A stretch of 64,000 nucleotides of DNA from Progne subis subis (GCA_022316685.1 JAKJHU010000662.1:69501-133500); one strand, 5' to 3'; numbered from the stretch's first letter, positions 23,666 through 35,880 are shown. Notes: generated from the letters alone by a model not told the origin. A program made the numbers and translations.

Positions 23666-26600
23666 AAATAGCTCTGAGTTTCATTCAACACCAATTTCTG
23701 AATTTAAGGACCTGCTCTTTGTAAGCAAATGGTGAGAGGCTGACTTGTTCAAATGATCAGGAATTTAAGCAAAATATTTGAGAACTTTCTGTAGGAATCT
23801 CACAGATATTTTAGGAGTTTTAGCTGTGCCAAAGAAATTCCTTGGTAGGATCAGGTGGAATTTTATGGTATGCCTTGAGATAAAAATCACATTGTAAAGA
23901 GCAGAATTTTTTTCTCTTCATCTCTCTTTAGCTTAGAAATTTGTGTGTGAGCAGAGGCCTCTGTAGGACTACAGAAATGATTTTGAAGAGCAGAAAAGCA
24001 ACTCAGGCTCCCCCAGTCTGCAGTAACTACCAGAGCAGCTAAGGGACCTCAGAGCTGAGGATTAGGACAGGCAATTTTAAAAATTAGGGTTCATTTTGGC
24101 TTTTCCTGAAATAATACTCAGGTGCCTTGGGTGCATGCACAAGTTTCCTCATCTGCATTAATATCACACAACCCATCCTTAGCAGTGAGAACTGGAATTT
24201 GCTGTGCAGAGAAACTTCCACTGCTCTTGATTTCTCTTCAAGATAAAGTATCAGCACCTCCAAAAATGACCATTTCCATTTTCCCAACAGATGTCATTGG
24301 ATTTCCAGCTTTTCAAGAATAAAAAACCCTGAAGCCTAATTGCATCTTCCAGCATTCCCTGACTGGAATGTAACAACCCCACAGGCAGTCGCTGTGCAGA
24401 AACTCTAAAAATTAGGTCTACCCTACTCCAAAGCAAGTATTTATGATATTTAAGTTTATGGTCAGCTCTACAAAGCTGGTAACTCACACAAATTCAGCCA
24501 TTCTGCAATGACAGAAATAATAAAATATAAAATATTTGTTCATCATAGGAATTTTACATTCTATAGTTAATGTTTTTCTAGCTCAGCAATTCATTTTGCT
24601 GATTAAAAAAAAAAAAAAAAAACTTATTGGTCTGGTAAAAGTTAAATAAAATCCAGAATTAAGTATTTAAAATATGAGTCCCTAAGACCTTAATTTGTAT
24701 TAATGCTCCCTTCTTAAAGTTTTTGACAGAATTCCATTCATAATGAAATGTTCAGAGGTAATTATTTCTCTTTCTTCTGTGTGAATTATGAGAATTATTT
24801 ATATACTCAATCTTAATATCACAGCTTCATTGCCTAATAGGAAAAATCCACAGGATATGAATCATTCTGAGAAAGAATTAATTTTTTTTCTTCTGTTTTA
24901 AATAAAAAAAAAAAAAAAATAAAAAAAAAAAAGAAAAGAGAGAGAGAGAGAAAGATGAAAAGATTTCTAATGACATAAAATTCACAGTGCTGCAGGCTCT
25001 GCTTGCAAATCAGAGCTCTTGCTACATAACCCACAGCTCTGGTTCCTCCTCCAGTCTCCTTGCCTGCAAAGCCATAAACTGCAATGCTGTAATGATTAGT
25101 TAATGAAATGGCGGGGTGATAATGAGGTTATCAGAAATGTAAGTTAAATTATTAATTAAAAAAGGTAAAGAATAAGAAATGAGAGCAGCAAGTTCCACGG
25201 ACCTTTTTGTATGGGCATGGTCCAGAGGCAGGAACTGCTGGGGTTCAGCCCCTGGTCCTGTGCTAATGGAATTCCTGACATTCCAAATCCATCCAGCTGA
25301 CAGTTGTTCCCCCTCATAAAATAATGGGCCATGCACAAACCTCATTACAAATTGCAGATAAGCTGTAAAAGCCATAAAAATTTCTACTGACATTTATTGC
25401 CAGCCAGTAGCTCGAGGATGTTGATATATATTGATAACAGTCTGCTTTGTGACATTTTCAAAGTTTACTCCTAATTCACTTGCAGAATATGCAAATATAT
25501 TTTTTTCCTCCAAGTCATTAAGTCACAGCAATCTCCACCTGTATTTTAATGGGTTTTTACCTATTTAACAGATATTCTTCCGTGTGTTTTATAGGCTTAT
25601 CCTCCCAAAAATCATTTTTCTAACGTAAAAGAAAGGTAGATTCTCACAAACTTTCAAGTTAATAACTGCAACAAGTGTTTACAGATAGTTTTTATGGCAA
25701 GCAATAAATAATTGTTACTACATAAAACACCTTGAGACAGAAGGGAATTTTCTGTACACCACTATATATATTTATATGTGCATGCAGATATTTGTGATAT
25801 TTTTTGAAAAATATCATGGCAAGCTTTGAACACCCTTTACAAAGAATTATGGCTGGGAATGGGTTTTATTCCTTCTGAGCTTTCAAACAAGGAGACTGAA
25901 AAAAGGTGTTTCTTTTATGTATCACTGAAAATACTGAGGGCAAGGTTTTATCTGTGTCACACATGAAAATTCTGCATTTACAATGGGTCTCATTGTACTA
26001 ATCCAGTCACAGGTTTATTATCTACAATTCCTTTAGGAAATGTCACAAATCCACAGAATGTCCTTGAGCCTTAAATCTTGCATTTTGATCTTTGATTTAA
26101 CAGATAAAAGATATAAACCTACATTTATCCAGGCAATTCCTCAGTGGCTGTACATCTGTAATAGCCAGAAATAGCTTATTCTAGTCAGCATATTGTATAA
26201 ATTAGGATCAGTTACTTTTATTACAAAAGGCTATTTTATTTTTCTTTTTAGGCGTACAGACAAAAATATTTGGTCTCAGGATATTCACTGGGGTTCCACA
26301 CTTCATTTCAGAAAGCCACAAGACACACTTGCAATATGTGTCGGCTGTTTATTTCTAAACACAAACATAATACCCCCAAACTGTATTTTCTGATCACCAG
26401 CTGCAGCAACAGAGCTCTAGAAGATGGAGAAACTGGCTGAGCAGGAAATGTATATTTAAAACAAATGCTCCTGAAGTAATAATGAATGGAAACTCGAGAC
26501 GATGAAACCCAAAGTGTTACAGCATGAAATATATCTGTAAGGTTTTGTGCAACATCTTATTAAAAACTTCATTTCCTCTCTGTTATTTATATTCCACATG

Positions 26601-28658
26601 GTACTGGTACATAACCAAAAGTGAGGAAGAAGAGTTTGGTCCCATAAAGCCAGAAAAGCAAAATAACAAATTCTGTTACCTGCATCCTTGTCTCTCCAGA
26701 AAAAACCACTCTGTGCAAGACCAAAGGACCAAATACAGTTATAATTTTTTTTTTTAATTTTTTTTCTTTTTTTTAATAAATGCATTAGTAATGCTTTTAA
26801 AAAAAATCTTCCTCTGGGAAGAAGAACAGCTAAAAGTTGAATACTGACTCTATTCAAAGGGAAACACAGGGAAACACAAGTCACTCAGCACCACCAAATC
26901 TGCATTAATTAGGACCTTTTCGTACTTAGCTCCACTGGGAGCTGTCAAACACATTTACTACTCATAATCCCAAAGAAAAATCTGGTAAAATGAGCATACG
27001 TACAAAGAAAGGGAAATGGAAACAGAGCACTCTGCCCCAAATGAATTAGACCCAGATTCAAAAAAAAAGTTTCAATTTAGGATAACACCTAGAAGCAAAG
27101 GGTTGCTTTGAACTCCCTCTTCTAGGAGATGTAACAGGTCCCAAGATTTGCAAATAGGCCAGATTAAAATAATTTAGAATGTTAATAGAGATAAGAATTA
27201 CGTATTTGCTTTGCTTTTGATTTCAATCTTGTCATAAAAACCCTGACACTGAATACTGCCCAGCATTGCCTGGAGGCCAAGACTAGAACAGATTGGAAAC
27301 AACAAAAATAAACCTCCACAATGCATCATTTCAATAGAAAATGTGAACAGAAGAGGGCAAAACCCACAAGTTACTGTAATAGAGATAAACATTGGTTGCA
27401 GTAAATTGCTGGGGCTTTCAGAGCAGCAATTTTCAGGCTACAGAAGGACAATAACATGTTCTTTCAGATACAAGTGTTGGAGAAAAAGGCCTTTCTTGCC
27501 AAGCAGATAAAGGCTTTGTTTGAGAGGCAGGAGAGGCATCCCCAGCCCTCAGCCACGATCTGACACTGCTCTGGCAGGTTGCTTACTCTGAATGTAGTTC
27601 TGCACTCACAGCCAGAGCCATTCCTGGCTTTAATTAGCTGTTTTTCCTTCTCCCACACCCAGAAAAGAACATCACTGAGAATCAAGCCTGAAAAAAGTAT
27701 TTACATCTCAAAGGTGGAGCTTTAAAAAAGCTATTTTCAAGAAAATGTCCCCATTTTTTCACAATTTTCTTCCAAAATATTGCAGTTTTAAGTTTTCTGC
27801 TTCCTCTATCCGTAACCGATTCTACTTTATTTACATGTGTAATAAGTCTGACACAAACACCTCTGTGACTATTTGAATGTTATGAACAGAATTTAGCTCC
27901 CAATCCCCAATTTAGTGATTCAATCATAAATAAAGCTCTGAAAAGTAAGGGTGAAGAGGATGTAAAATTAATGTTGTGGCCAGAAATACCACTAATTATT
28001 TGCTTAGGAGTAACATTTCACAGTCAATAGTGTCAAAGCCTTAGATACTGAGAGACTTACAATAAGATAAGGAATTCTGATGGCCATAATTTTACTCAAA
28101 ACTCCAGGAAATTTTGAGCTCTCTTTTCACCTGGCTCCCAAGTATTTGAACTCCTCTAACTCAGTATTGAGACTCATTAAACCAAAGCCAGCCTGAAGTG
28201 GATCCCATATCTACAACTCCTCCTTCCTCCTCCTTCTTCACCGAAATTGGTTTCTTACACCTGTTCCTAAATCCATGCAAATTACAGCAAAGTAACACTT
28301 TTTTTTTTTTTTTTTTTGGACTGATATCCAAGAAAAGCTAAACACAGAATATTTCTACATTGTATTTTGAATTTTTTTTTTCCAAATTAGTTCATGGAAT
28401 ATGCAGCCAAGAGATAAAAAATTTGATATTTCAAGAAAACTCTGTTTTAAATTAGTATGCTTAATAAAACTACTTTCTGATCTGCATTGTCAAAATCTTA
28501 TAATGCTTATCTTTCATAGCACTTAGATCAGAGAAAAACAATTGTCCCACACTTTCTTAATTTAAAAGATGTGTTTTAAGTGAAAGACTCACAGAGTAAA
28601 CTTTTTTATTGGCTAGTTCCTGATGCCTTGAAGTTACTGTCCTAATTCAAAGGACTAC
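23666..28658. other. unique AT-rich non-coding DNA with simple repeats
   Basis: No gene is seen. Simple repeats are an 18-A run at 24605-24622, an A-rich then (GA)n block at 24903-24953, T-rich DNA at 26739-26774 and a 19-T run at 28299-28317. Positions about 25085-25165 are rich in TAATTA-type homeodomain words, and positions about 25400-25500 include an ATGCAAAT octamer variant. Both are possible regulatory DNA but unproved. Confidence 0.45.
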
Positions 28659-28663
28659 AGAGT
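28659..28663 (+). repeat. left target-site duplication AGAGT
   Basis: AGAGT directly precedes the TG start of the LTR and is repeated exactly at 29332-29336, directly after its CA end. A 5-bp duplication fits an ERVL-type integrase. Confidence 0.85.
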
Positions 28664-29331
28664 TGTTGAGGGTTAAGTTCTCCTGTAGAATTTTTCCCCC
28701 CCCCATGAGTTGCTAGATTTTTAAGTAGGGGTAGTAAAGCGGTGCTTAACCTGACAAAAGAAGTTGATCACTTGGTTTTAGGGAAGGGAGGAGGCTCCCG
28801 GGAGAGCTAGGGTGTGGGCTCACTTCTCTGGGTTTTCCCGGGGAGGACGGTCAGGCTACGGAGTAGCTGCCTGGAGTCCACAGCTAACGGAGGAGTCTGG
28901 TCCTGGGAATTCTATCATCTGTTGGAGCGCCCAGGAATTCGGAGTTTCTTCGCTGTCCTGCTGGATTTTGGGTCAACCCTGGTACAGCCGCTGCGGGTTC
29001 TCCGGCACTGCCCACCTTGCCTGCCAGGGCACCCCCTGCCTGCCGAGGACAATCCACCGCTTCCATCAGCGCCGGAGCTTTCCACCGTTTGCCCTCGGGG
29101 TTCTTTGGTTCTGTTTTACTGTTATTATAATTGCTGTTGTTGTTTGTCTGTCCTGTTATATTTACTAGTAAAGGACTGTTATTCCTTTTCCCCATAGCTC
29201 TGACCGAAAAGTTTTTTTTTCTTTTAATCTTCCAAATTATAATAACACGGAGGGAAGGATTTAAATTCCTCATTTTGCTAGAGAGGCCTGCCTCTCCTTA
29301 GCAGACACCTGTCTTTTTTCAAACCGAGACA
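28664..29331 (+). mobile_element. complete solo ERV LTR with 5-bp target duplication
   Basis: This 668-bp element begins TGTTGAGGGTTAAGTTC and ends AAACCGAGACA. It is flanked by perfect AGAGT repeats, so both ends are defined. It contains a C9 run (28696-28704), a GC-rich middle (28790-29100) and an AGTAAA poly(A)-signal variant at 29167-29172, within TTTACTAGTAAAGGACTG. The last ~130 bp (TATTCC, then AAATTATAATAA, CTTAGCAGACACCTGTC, CCGAGACA) match the 3' end of the minus-strand LTR at 32421-33118, while the 5' parts differ. The two therefore share an R/U5 but carry different U3 regions. ORFs of 118-129 codons inside it are incidental. No internal proviral sequence remains. Confidence 0.9.
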
Positions 29332-29336
29332 AGAGT
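29332..29336 (+). repeat. right target-site duplication AGAGT
   Basis: Exact copy of 28659-28663 immediately after the LTR. It shows a single intact insertion later reduced to a solo LTR. Confidence 0.85.
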
Positions 29337-29983
29337 ACATCTTAATTTTATTGGGGGTGGGTTTCAAAGGTAGCTGTTGTCACTACAGGGAAAAAAAACC
29401 CCTTTCTTCCCCAGAGATTAGACAATACATGACATAATGCATAATGTACAACAGTTGCTCCAGTTTGAAGGATTCCAGGTTGTTCATTCTCTGCTCTGCT
29501 GACTTTGCTAAAGCCACATCAAATTGTTGGTGGGTATTTTATATTATTTACTACTGCCACTAAAGAGTAAGCTGGACCGCCTCAATAATTTTATTTACCA
29601 GCGCAGAGACGTTTTTAAGCAAGACAACGGTGCTAATTCTTTGATTACAGATTTGTGTGTTACAGAAAGTTTTCAGTCTAAGGTCATGGGAAGAAAGCAT
29701 ATCCAGGCTACAAAGAAACCCAAGAAAAGGATGCGACAAAAGTGACAATATTTGCAAAGAGTCAGGCCCCATAAATTAAGTTGTGCTCTCGTGCCAGCAG
29801 CAGGACGGGTGCCCTCGGAGGAGCAGGGGTTTTATGGGCAGCAGTAATGGAGATTAAGTAGCTCCTCTCCTCCCAGTGCCTCACTCCTGAATCACTGTCC
29901 CAGCATTGGTAATGAGGTGGCTGGGGGACACCACAGAGTCAGCAGCTGGCTCAGGTTGTTAGGCACACTTTGGTTTGGCTTTC
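29337..29983. promoter_or_regulatory. possible conserved element between two LTRs
   Basis: Positions about 29540-29930 have balanced composition, retained CpGs (GACCGCC, CAGCGCAGAGACG, CTCGTGCCAGCAGC) and homeobox-like words (ATGGAGATTAAGTAG, TTTTATGG). A plus-strand frame of 73 codons (29524-29745) ends in a strongly basic stretch, ATKKPKKRMRQK. I recognise no protein and see no convincing splice sites, so a conserved non-coding element is preferred over an exon. Neither is proved. Confidence 0.25.
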
Positions 29984-30111
29984 CGTCCTGGTTTATGGCA
30001 AATTTTTGAGAGAATCCCTGAATGGGGTCCCTCTGGGGAGCAAACCCAAAGAGCCCCTCCCTACAACCAGTCAGGGAAAGAACTTCCTTGGAGAAAAGTA
30101 GAAAAAAACTA

Positions 30112-30117
30112 TTTATT
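30112..30117 (-). promoter_or_regulatory. LTR poly(A) signal AATAAA
   Basis: TTTATT on the plus strand, AATAAA on the minus strand, inside the LTR about 130 bases from its 3' end. It marks the R region. Confidence 0.6.
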
Positions 30118-30638
30118 TAACAAAGTGCCCACAAGCATAAAGAATTAATAATATGAGACAACAAAACCTCCTATTACTCTGAAGTGAGATGGCAAATTCA
30201 GAAAGTCCTTGCTGTGGAGAGCTCAGCTCTCCCAGTCCCTCAGGAGGCCCAGGCCCCAGTGGGCCTCAGGTGCAAGATCCTGCTGCTCCTCTGGGTTTTT
30301 CAGTCCAGGACAGGCTGAAACAGTCCCAAGAACAAGAAAAAAACAGTCCAGAGAGCTTTTCTACCTCAGGTAGTTAAAACTAACCAACAGCAAAGCAGGT
30401 CTCCATGCGCTGCCCATCCATGCCTCAGACGAGCACAGTCCAGGAACAGGAACGCAGAGGAGTGAACGCTGTTTTCAGAACAAACTCAGCATGCCTTCTT
30501 TCTCCCTCTTTGCCCTTGGAACTAGTCTCACAGCAGCAGTGATTCTCTCACTCCAGGATCCTGCTTCGTGAGTCTCTGCTTCATGCTCCTCAAGGTTGCT
30601 CCTCCATGCTGAGCCTCCCTTTACCAGCTCACCCCCTC

Positions 30639-30645
30639 TTTTATC
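30639..30645 (-). promoter_or_regulatory. LTR TATA-like box
   Basis: GATAAAA on the minus strand within GAGATAAAAGAGG. Its position about 175 bases from the LTR 5' end suits a U3 core promoter. Activity is unknown. Confidence 0.5.
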
Positions 30646-30819
30646 TCACTCATCCTTATTGGATATAGCTGTTACTCATCAGGGGCAAGACTATATTGGT
30701 TAATTAACACAGCTGTTGCTTATCAGGGGTTACTTGGTCTTAAAGGTACAGAACTTAACACACAACAAAAGCAGAACAGGCAATCAGGGATACAAGCATC
30801 AAAAAGTCACCCCAGGACA

Positions 30820-32119
30820 GTGGCTTTTTTGTTTGTTTGTTTCCCTTAAAATATTACTCCATTCTAGAAGTAAAATCTTGCACAGCTGTGGAATTCAGTG
30901 ACTGCTTGTTGCCTTTGTGCTGGTTCCAGCAGCCAAATGCCTCCCACTCCACAAACTGTTCTAGGATCTGGGGGTACCTGTTGTGGTTCTTCCTCTTAAG
31001 ACCCTTTTATCATGGGTTCCACACAATCTTCACATTAAGAGACCAAAATATTCAGCTCATGCACCCAACACATAGTTAGGAATTCTGTCTCGGGAACTGG
31101 AATAATTAAAGCTGGAACTTCTTGCTTGTATGCTTATCTCAGTTGACAAATATTGAATTCCTCATTTCCCTGGTCTTTAACTTCAGATATGTGTGAAATA
31201 GATGAAGAAATAAACCTTTTTCTAATTTAAACATTAAGGTGATTGTGGAGAGTGCATTGATTGCACTGTGGTATTAATTAAAAATTACCTTCTTTAGCAT
31301 AAGCCATCACAAGACAGACATGGGTTTGAAAAAAACCAAGCAAGTTTGAGCCACTTTGTAGAGGAAATGCACAGTGAAGTCTTTACCCCTCTGTTGGAGG
31401 TAAAATGCAGTGAAATCACAGGCCAAGCATCACCCATTCTTCTTTACCACAATAGGAATAATAGAATCAATAGGAAAAAAATAAAAAGCCATTGTCAATG
31501 TTTTTTCTCTATGTAATTTTGAGGCAAACCCACCCTTTTCCCCCTTCACATTCACTCCATAGGGCTGCCATATTAGTGTTTTTCTTTTTAGAATCATGAC
31601 TTATTCTACTATTATTTTAGCATTAACTCTGATATTTGATCATATTATAAACCTCTTTTTTTCCCATTTATGCTGATAAAAGATTGCAAAAGCAGAGGGA
31701 TTATGTATCTTTGGTAATGGGATCTGGCTCTCCTCAGCAGAACATCACCCCATTGCAAGCAGAATCAGTGTATTTTGGGTTCTGATTGGAACTCTAAATA
31801 GAGCTTAAAACATATCCAGCCAAACAAAGAAACATAATTAAAATTTAAAGAAAAAGCAAAGCCCAACAAAATATGCACAAAGGAATTTGTAAAACCTTTG
31901 CTTTTTGCCTGTAGTCCAGCAAAACTGGAAAAGTAGTGGCAAGTGACACTTATTCTTACTATCTGAGATATAATATTCTAAATTATTTGTGGTTTAAGCT
32001 GTCTGACAGCTGAAGAGCCAAAAAAAGATTCATGACGAGTTACCAGTACTTTACAAGGTTTGGAGGGGAGTGGGGTTTGTGTTTCTAAAGTAACCAGAGG
32101 ATTTGCAGATTGCATTATT

Positions 32120-32121
<2 letters not shown>
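30820..32121. other. non-coding DNA between LTRs
   Basis: AT-rich DNA with no recognised gene or repeat apart from a short TTTG tract at 30827-30841. Confidence 0.5.

Positions 32122-32160
<39 letters not shown>
32122..32160 (+). repeat. 39-T homopolymer
   Basis: Thirty-nine T, with CATTAT on both sides (32113-32118 and 32161-32166). The flanking repeat could be a target duplication around an inserted poly(A) tail in reverse orientation, or chance. No retroposon body is present. Confidence 0.95.
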
Positions 32161-32420
32161 CATTATGGTGTTTATTTCATTAAGGTATTTAAAACTTTCT
32201 TCACCTATTGAGATGAATTTAAAAGAGACACAAAGGCAGTAGAATTGGCAAAAGAGTGCTGCTACTGATGAGGTGTAGAAGCGAGCAATGCCTTGTGAGG
32301 ATTTAGTCTGATTTTTATTCTGTGCAGAAGGCACAAAAGGTCAAAATGGATTGCCTTGAGGCATATCAGTAGCACAAATTGTGTGCCTCCTGTTGCCTAG
32401 ACATCACAGGGGTTTCCAAG

Positions 32421-33118
32421 TGTCTCGGTTTTGAAAGACAGTTGTTTGCTAAGGAAAGCTAGAGCTTTCTTTGGAATGGAGAATTTAAACCCCCTTCCCT
32501 CCAAATTATTATAATTTTGCAATTAGGGGCTCTCAGACAAAGATATGGGAATAAGAGTAAACGTTCCTTACTAGGAATATTTAAAAAAAGAAAATACAAA
32601 TGTAGTAGTACAAAAAAAAAAAAAAAAAAACAAGCAAGGAAGCAAACAAAAATCCTGGGAAAGCCCTGACAGAGTCAGGGATACGACCTGGCACCTTGGC
32701 GGTCAGGGTGTTGGAAGCAGTCCAAACAAATCCTCCTGGAGTAACAGATGTGGTTCTGTGGAGTAGAGATGGTCCTGTAGAAAGTCCAGTGGTGACGAGA
32801 TGGGTCTGGATTTCCACTGGGGATCTAGTGGAAAAAACAGATACCTACTGGTCTTGAGTCCCAGTTTTTATCCAGCTGGGAACAGCTGGCTCCTCCCCAG
32901 TGTGTGGAGCATCTCCCAGTGGGATGATGGAATGTGTCCTGTCACTGGTGGGCACTGATGGCCCATTGTCAGGAGATGTCCCCTGGAGGATGGAGGGGTG
33001 GTGACAGAGATAAGAAACACTGTCACACCTGGGTTTAACAGCTGGGCTGTTATCAGAAGGCATCCACCCCGCTTCCCTCTGGAGTCACAAGGGATAAGGA
33101 AAAAACATCTCCCCAACA
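32421..33118 (-). mobile_element. ERV LTR, minus strand
   Basis: In the minus sense this 698-bp element starts TGTTGGGGAGATGTTTTTTC and ends CAAAACCGAGACA. A TATA-like GGATAAAAAC lies at 32864-32873. The R-region text CTAGTAAGGAACGTTTAC and the U5 text AAATTATAATAATTTGGAGG match the LTR at 28664-29331, while the U3 differs. A 19-A run (T on the sense strand) sits at 32612-32630. The bases flanking the two ends (CCAAG and GTTTT) do not match, so no target duplication is visible and the copy may be recombined or older. Open frames inside are incidental. Confidence 0.85.
32864..32873 (-). promoter_or_regulatory. LTR TATA-like box
   Basis: GGATAAAAAC on the minus strand, about 245 bases from the U3 start. 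It is the likely core promoter of the LTR, with activity unknown. Confidence 0.5.
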
Positions 33119-34400
33119 GTTTTCAACAGATGAAATAGAATACACATTTTTTGGTTACATAATCCAAGACATCAAGTTAGTCTGCTTAAGAACAGAGCAC
33201 CTTCTCTGACTTTAAAAAACCCCACACAGCAAGATTTTTGGCCCAACAAGGCTAAATTTCAACTTTTCCCTCCACATTATAATGGTTTCCAATGGTGGTC
33301 ATGAACACTTTCAAACTCTTCAGAGATGTGACCCAGTTCAATGCTAAGTACTCAAAGATTTTATTTTTCTTTGTTTTTCTGTTCAGTATCTGTGTTAGAA
33401 CATTTTTATTTTAGAATTGCTGTGTCTAACACTACACTGATAGCACAGAGATAGACTAAAGCACTACTGCACTCTTTCTTTGAAATTAAATTTATTTAGT
33501 GAGGACAGAGACCAGAGGAAATTGGAAATGCTGGTTATAGAGCCACTCCACAATACTTTTTAACTCATGCTCATTGAAGAAAAGATGTAGTCATGTGGAA
33601 TTAATGCACGACATTAATAACAATGCGGATTTGTAAAAGGAAAGATGCAGGAGAAAGGATCTCCATTCATTTCCTTTTATAATGTCTTCAGTTTGGAAGT
33701 GTGGTATTTTTTTTATTTCAGTGATAAATCTAGAAACACTTAAGCTATTACAAAGAATTACATCCTATTGATGAAATGCTGCAGAGCTGTTCTATTGCAG
33801 TCTAATGGGAAAAAGACACAGTGAATAATACAAAATTATATCAAGACAAACATCTTAATTAGCTAGATTCTATTATAATACTATTGTAAATTTTGTAGCA
33901 CTATTACAAACTGTTTCATTTAACACAGGAATTCAAAATACGAGCATTCAGTATCTGTTACAATATTTCAAAATGTACAACCCTGATCCTATTCCCCTTA
34001 AAGTCTCATTGACTGTAGAAAGAACCCAGCAGGAACATCAGCTTTGATTATTCTTTGTACCTTTACCTCTGGAAGGTGAAGGATATCTAAGAATCTGTCA
34101 TGCATAACAAAACTTACCTCTCTTTCACCTCATTTCCCTTCACTTTTCCCCATCCCTTCTTAAGGATCAGCAATAAAAACCAAAGCCAAACTTGAGCCAA
34201 AAAGTGGTTCGAGAATATCTTGAGCAATAAAGTTTTGAGATTTTCTGGAGCGGTTTTTCTGAGCAATCAGTATCTCTGCCTGTCTTTGCAAAAGGTTTAA
34301 TAGACTTGTTTCCATGCCTGGATTTTGCTAAAATTCCCACTATTCAGAAATTTCTATAATAAAGAGCAGCTGGAAGAGGAGGAATAAACAGCACACTGTG

Positions 34401-34433
<33 letters not shown>

Positions 34434-35519
34434 AGAGTATTTTCCTGGTCCCCAACATTAAACAACAATGCATTTTATTCAATTTCTAAATCTCTTTAAT
34501 AAGAGGTGAACAAGTTGGCTTTTTTACAAAACTGATGAATATTTTTTTTTTTTTTTTTTGAGTGAAGAATTTTCAGGATTTTTTTATACCTCTTTACAGT
34601 GTTTTTCATTTTTTTTTCCAAACTTATTTTACATTCTGTCCTTCTATTACTTCTATACCAAAAAACTTCAACTAGCCAAAATACCTAAAGCAAACCAGCT
34701 GGCTGGAAGACTACTTTTTTTTTTTCCTCCCCTCTTTCTTTTTTTTTTTTTTTTTTTTTTTTACCCCATTTCTGATAGAAAGGATAATCTCCATAAGCAT
34801 GTATTTCACACCTAACTCAGTTCAGCAGTTTTTTGATGGGTATTTAATGACTGTTGACTGATTTGCTAAGGAAAAGACTGAACAGTGAAAGTACTGCTAA
34901 CTCTGGCTCCTTTTTTCTCTCACCCTAAACTGTGCTGCTTAAACCACATTATACTCCAGTTAAAATCCTTGCAGATTTCTGGAATATGATTTAAATCACT
35001 GGTTATTTTTTAATTCTTGGTAAAAGAAATATCTCTCTCTCTCTGATCCAGTGCTATCATCTGCTACCAAGGGGACCAGAGACTGCTCCTGAACCTCAGA
35101 CAAATGTGAATTCACTTTTTGCATGTGCACACACCCCACAAGGATTTCTTTAATTTTTTTCCTTTCCTTAAAAACATTTCTTTTTAGTCTCAGAAGTGTC
35201 AGAGTAAAGTTAAACAGCACAGAAGCCCCTTCAGAGTGTTCCAATGCCTAAGGAATCCCACAGACTTTCACCAGGCAGCCAGAGCTTTCCGTGTGTGTTG
35301 GTGAACAAGGCTCAGCCCCAGCAGAGCCCCCGGACCACACAGGGCTCTGGGTGTCAGGGTGTCAGACCCCTTTCCCTGTCTGTCACACCTCTACCTCTAA
35401 CTCAAGAAAAAAGGGGTTTATCTCAAGCTTTTCTATTGATTCTTTGGAATAAAGGTACTGCCACATTAAATGTGACAATCGACACCTTGTCTGTCTCTTT
35501 TCTACTTTATTTGTGAAGT
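33119..35519. other. non-coding AT-rich DNA with homopolymers
   Basis: No gene is present. Homopolymer tracts are A-rich 34402-34434, 18 T at 34542-34559 and T-rich 34714-34762. A slightly conserved-looking patch with ATTAATGCACGACATTAAT lies near 33600. The GC-richer 35220-35400 is unrecognised. Confidence 0.5.
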
Positions 35520-35880
35520 GTTGAATCATAGAGCTGCCTTGGTTGGAACAGACCTCGAAGCCTACCCAACGCCACCCCTGCTAAGTCAGGGACACCTCCC
35601 ACTGTCCCAGGCTGTTCCAAGCCCTGTCCATCCTGGTGTTGGGCACTTCCAGGGAGCCAGGGGCAGCCACAGCTTCCCTTGGCACCCTGTGCCAGGGCCT
35701 CACCACCCTCACAGGGAAGGATTTTTCCCTAATACCCAATCTAAACCTGCTCTCTGTCAGGTTGAAGACATTCCCCCTTTTCCTAATCCTTCAGGCCCTT
35801 GCAAACAGTCTCTTTCCATCTTTCCTGTAATTCCCCCCAGGTCCTGGAAGGCTGCACTTGGTTCACCCCAAAGCCTAAAT
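35520..35880 (-). mobile_element. CR1 LINE 3' fragment, minus strand
   Basis: About 360 bp of the CR1 3' UTR in reverse complement. The plus strand reads TTGAATCATAGAGCTGCCTTG, then GGACACCTCCCACTGTCCCAG, GGGCACTTCCAGGGAGCC, TGTGCCAGGGCCTCACCACC, CTCACAGGGAAGGATTTTTC, CCTAATACCCAATCTAAACC and GTCCTGGAAGGC. These are the standard CR1 landmarks in order. It is 5'-truncated, as most CR1 copies are. The terminal octamer tail is reduced to one unit. Frames on both strands here are by-products. Confidence 0.95.

Larger units (their letters stand above)
29984..30819 (-). mobile_element. full-length ERV LTR, minus strand
   Basis: On the minus strand the 836-bp element starts TGTCCTGGGGTGACTTTTTG and ends AAATTTGCCATAAACCAGGACG, the expected terminal CA having become CG. 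A TATA-like GATAAAA lies at 30639-30645 and an AATAAA poly(A) signal at 30112-30117, in the right order for minus-strand transcription. Its U3 contains an imperfect duplication of an ATTGG...CAGCTGTT...TATCAGGGG-type unit (30658-30690 and 30695-30737). TGGCTTT occurs next to both ends (29976-29982 and 30821-30827), possibly a blurred target duplication. I recognise this as a common songbird LTR type. No internal region remains. Confidence 0.8.

Noticed and set aside
28812..29273. Three 118-129-codon frames as genes
   Set aside because: All lie inside a solo LTR with defined ends and a target duplication, and none resembles a retroviral protein.
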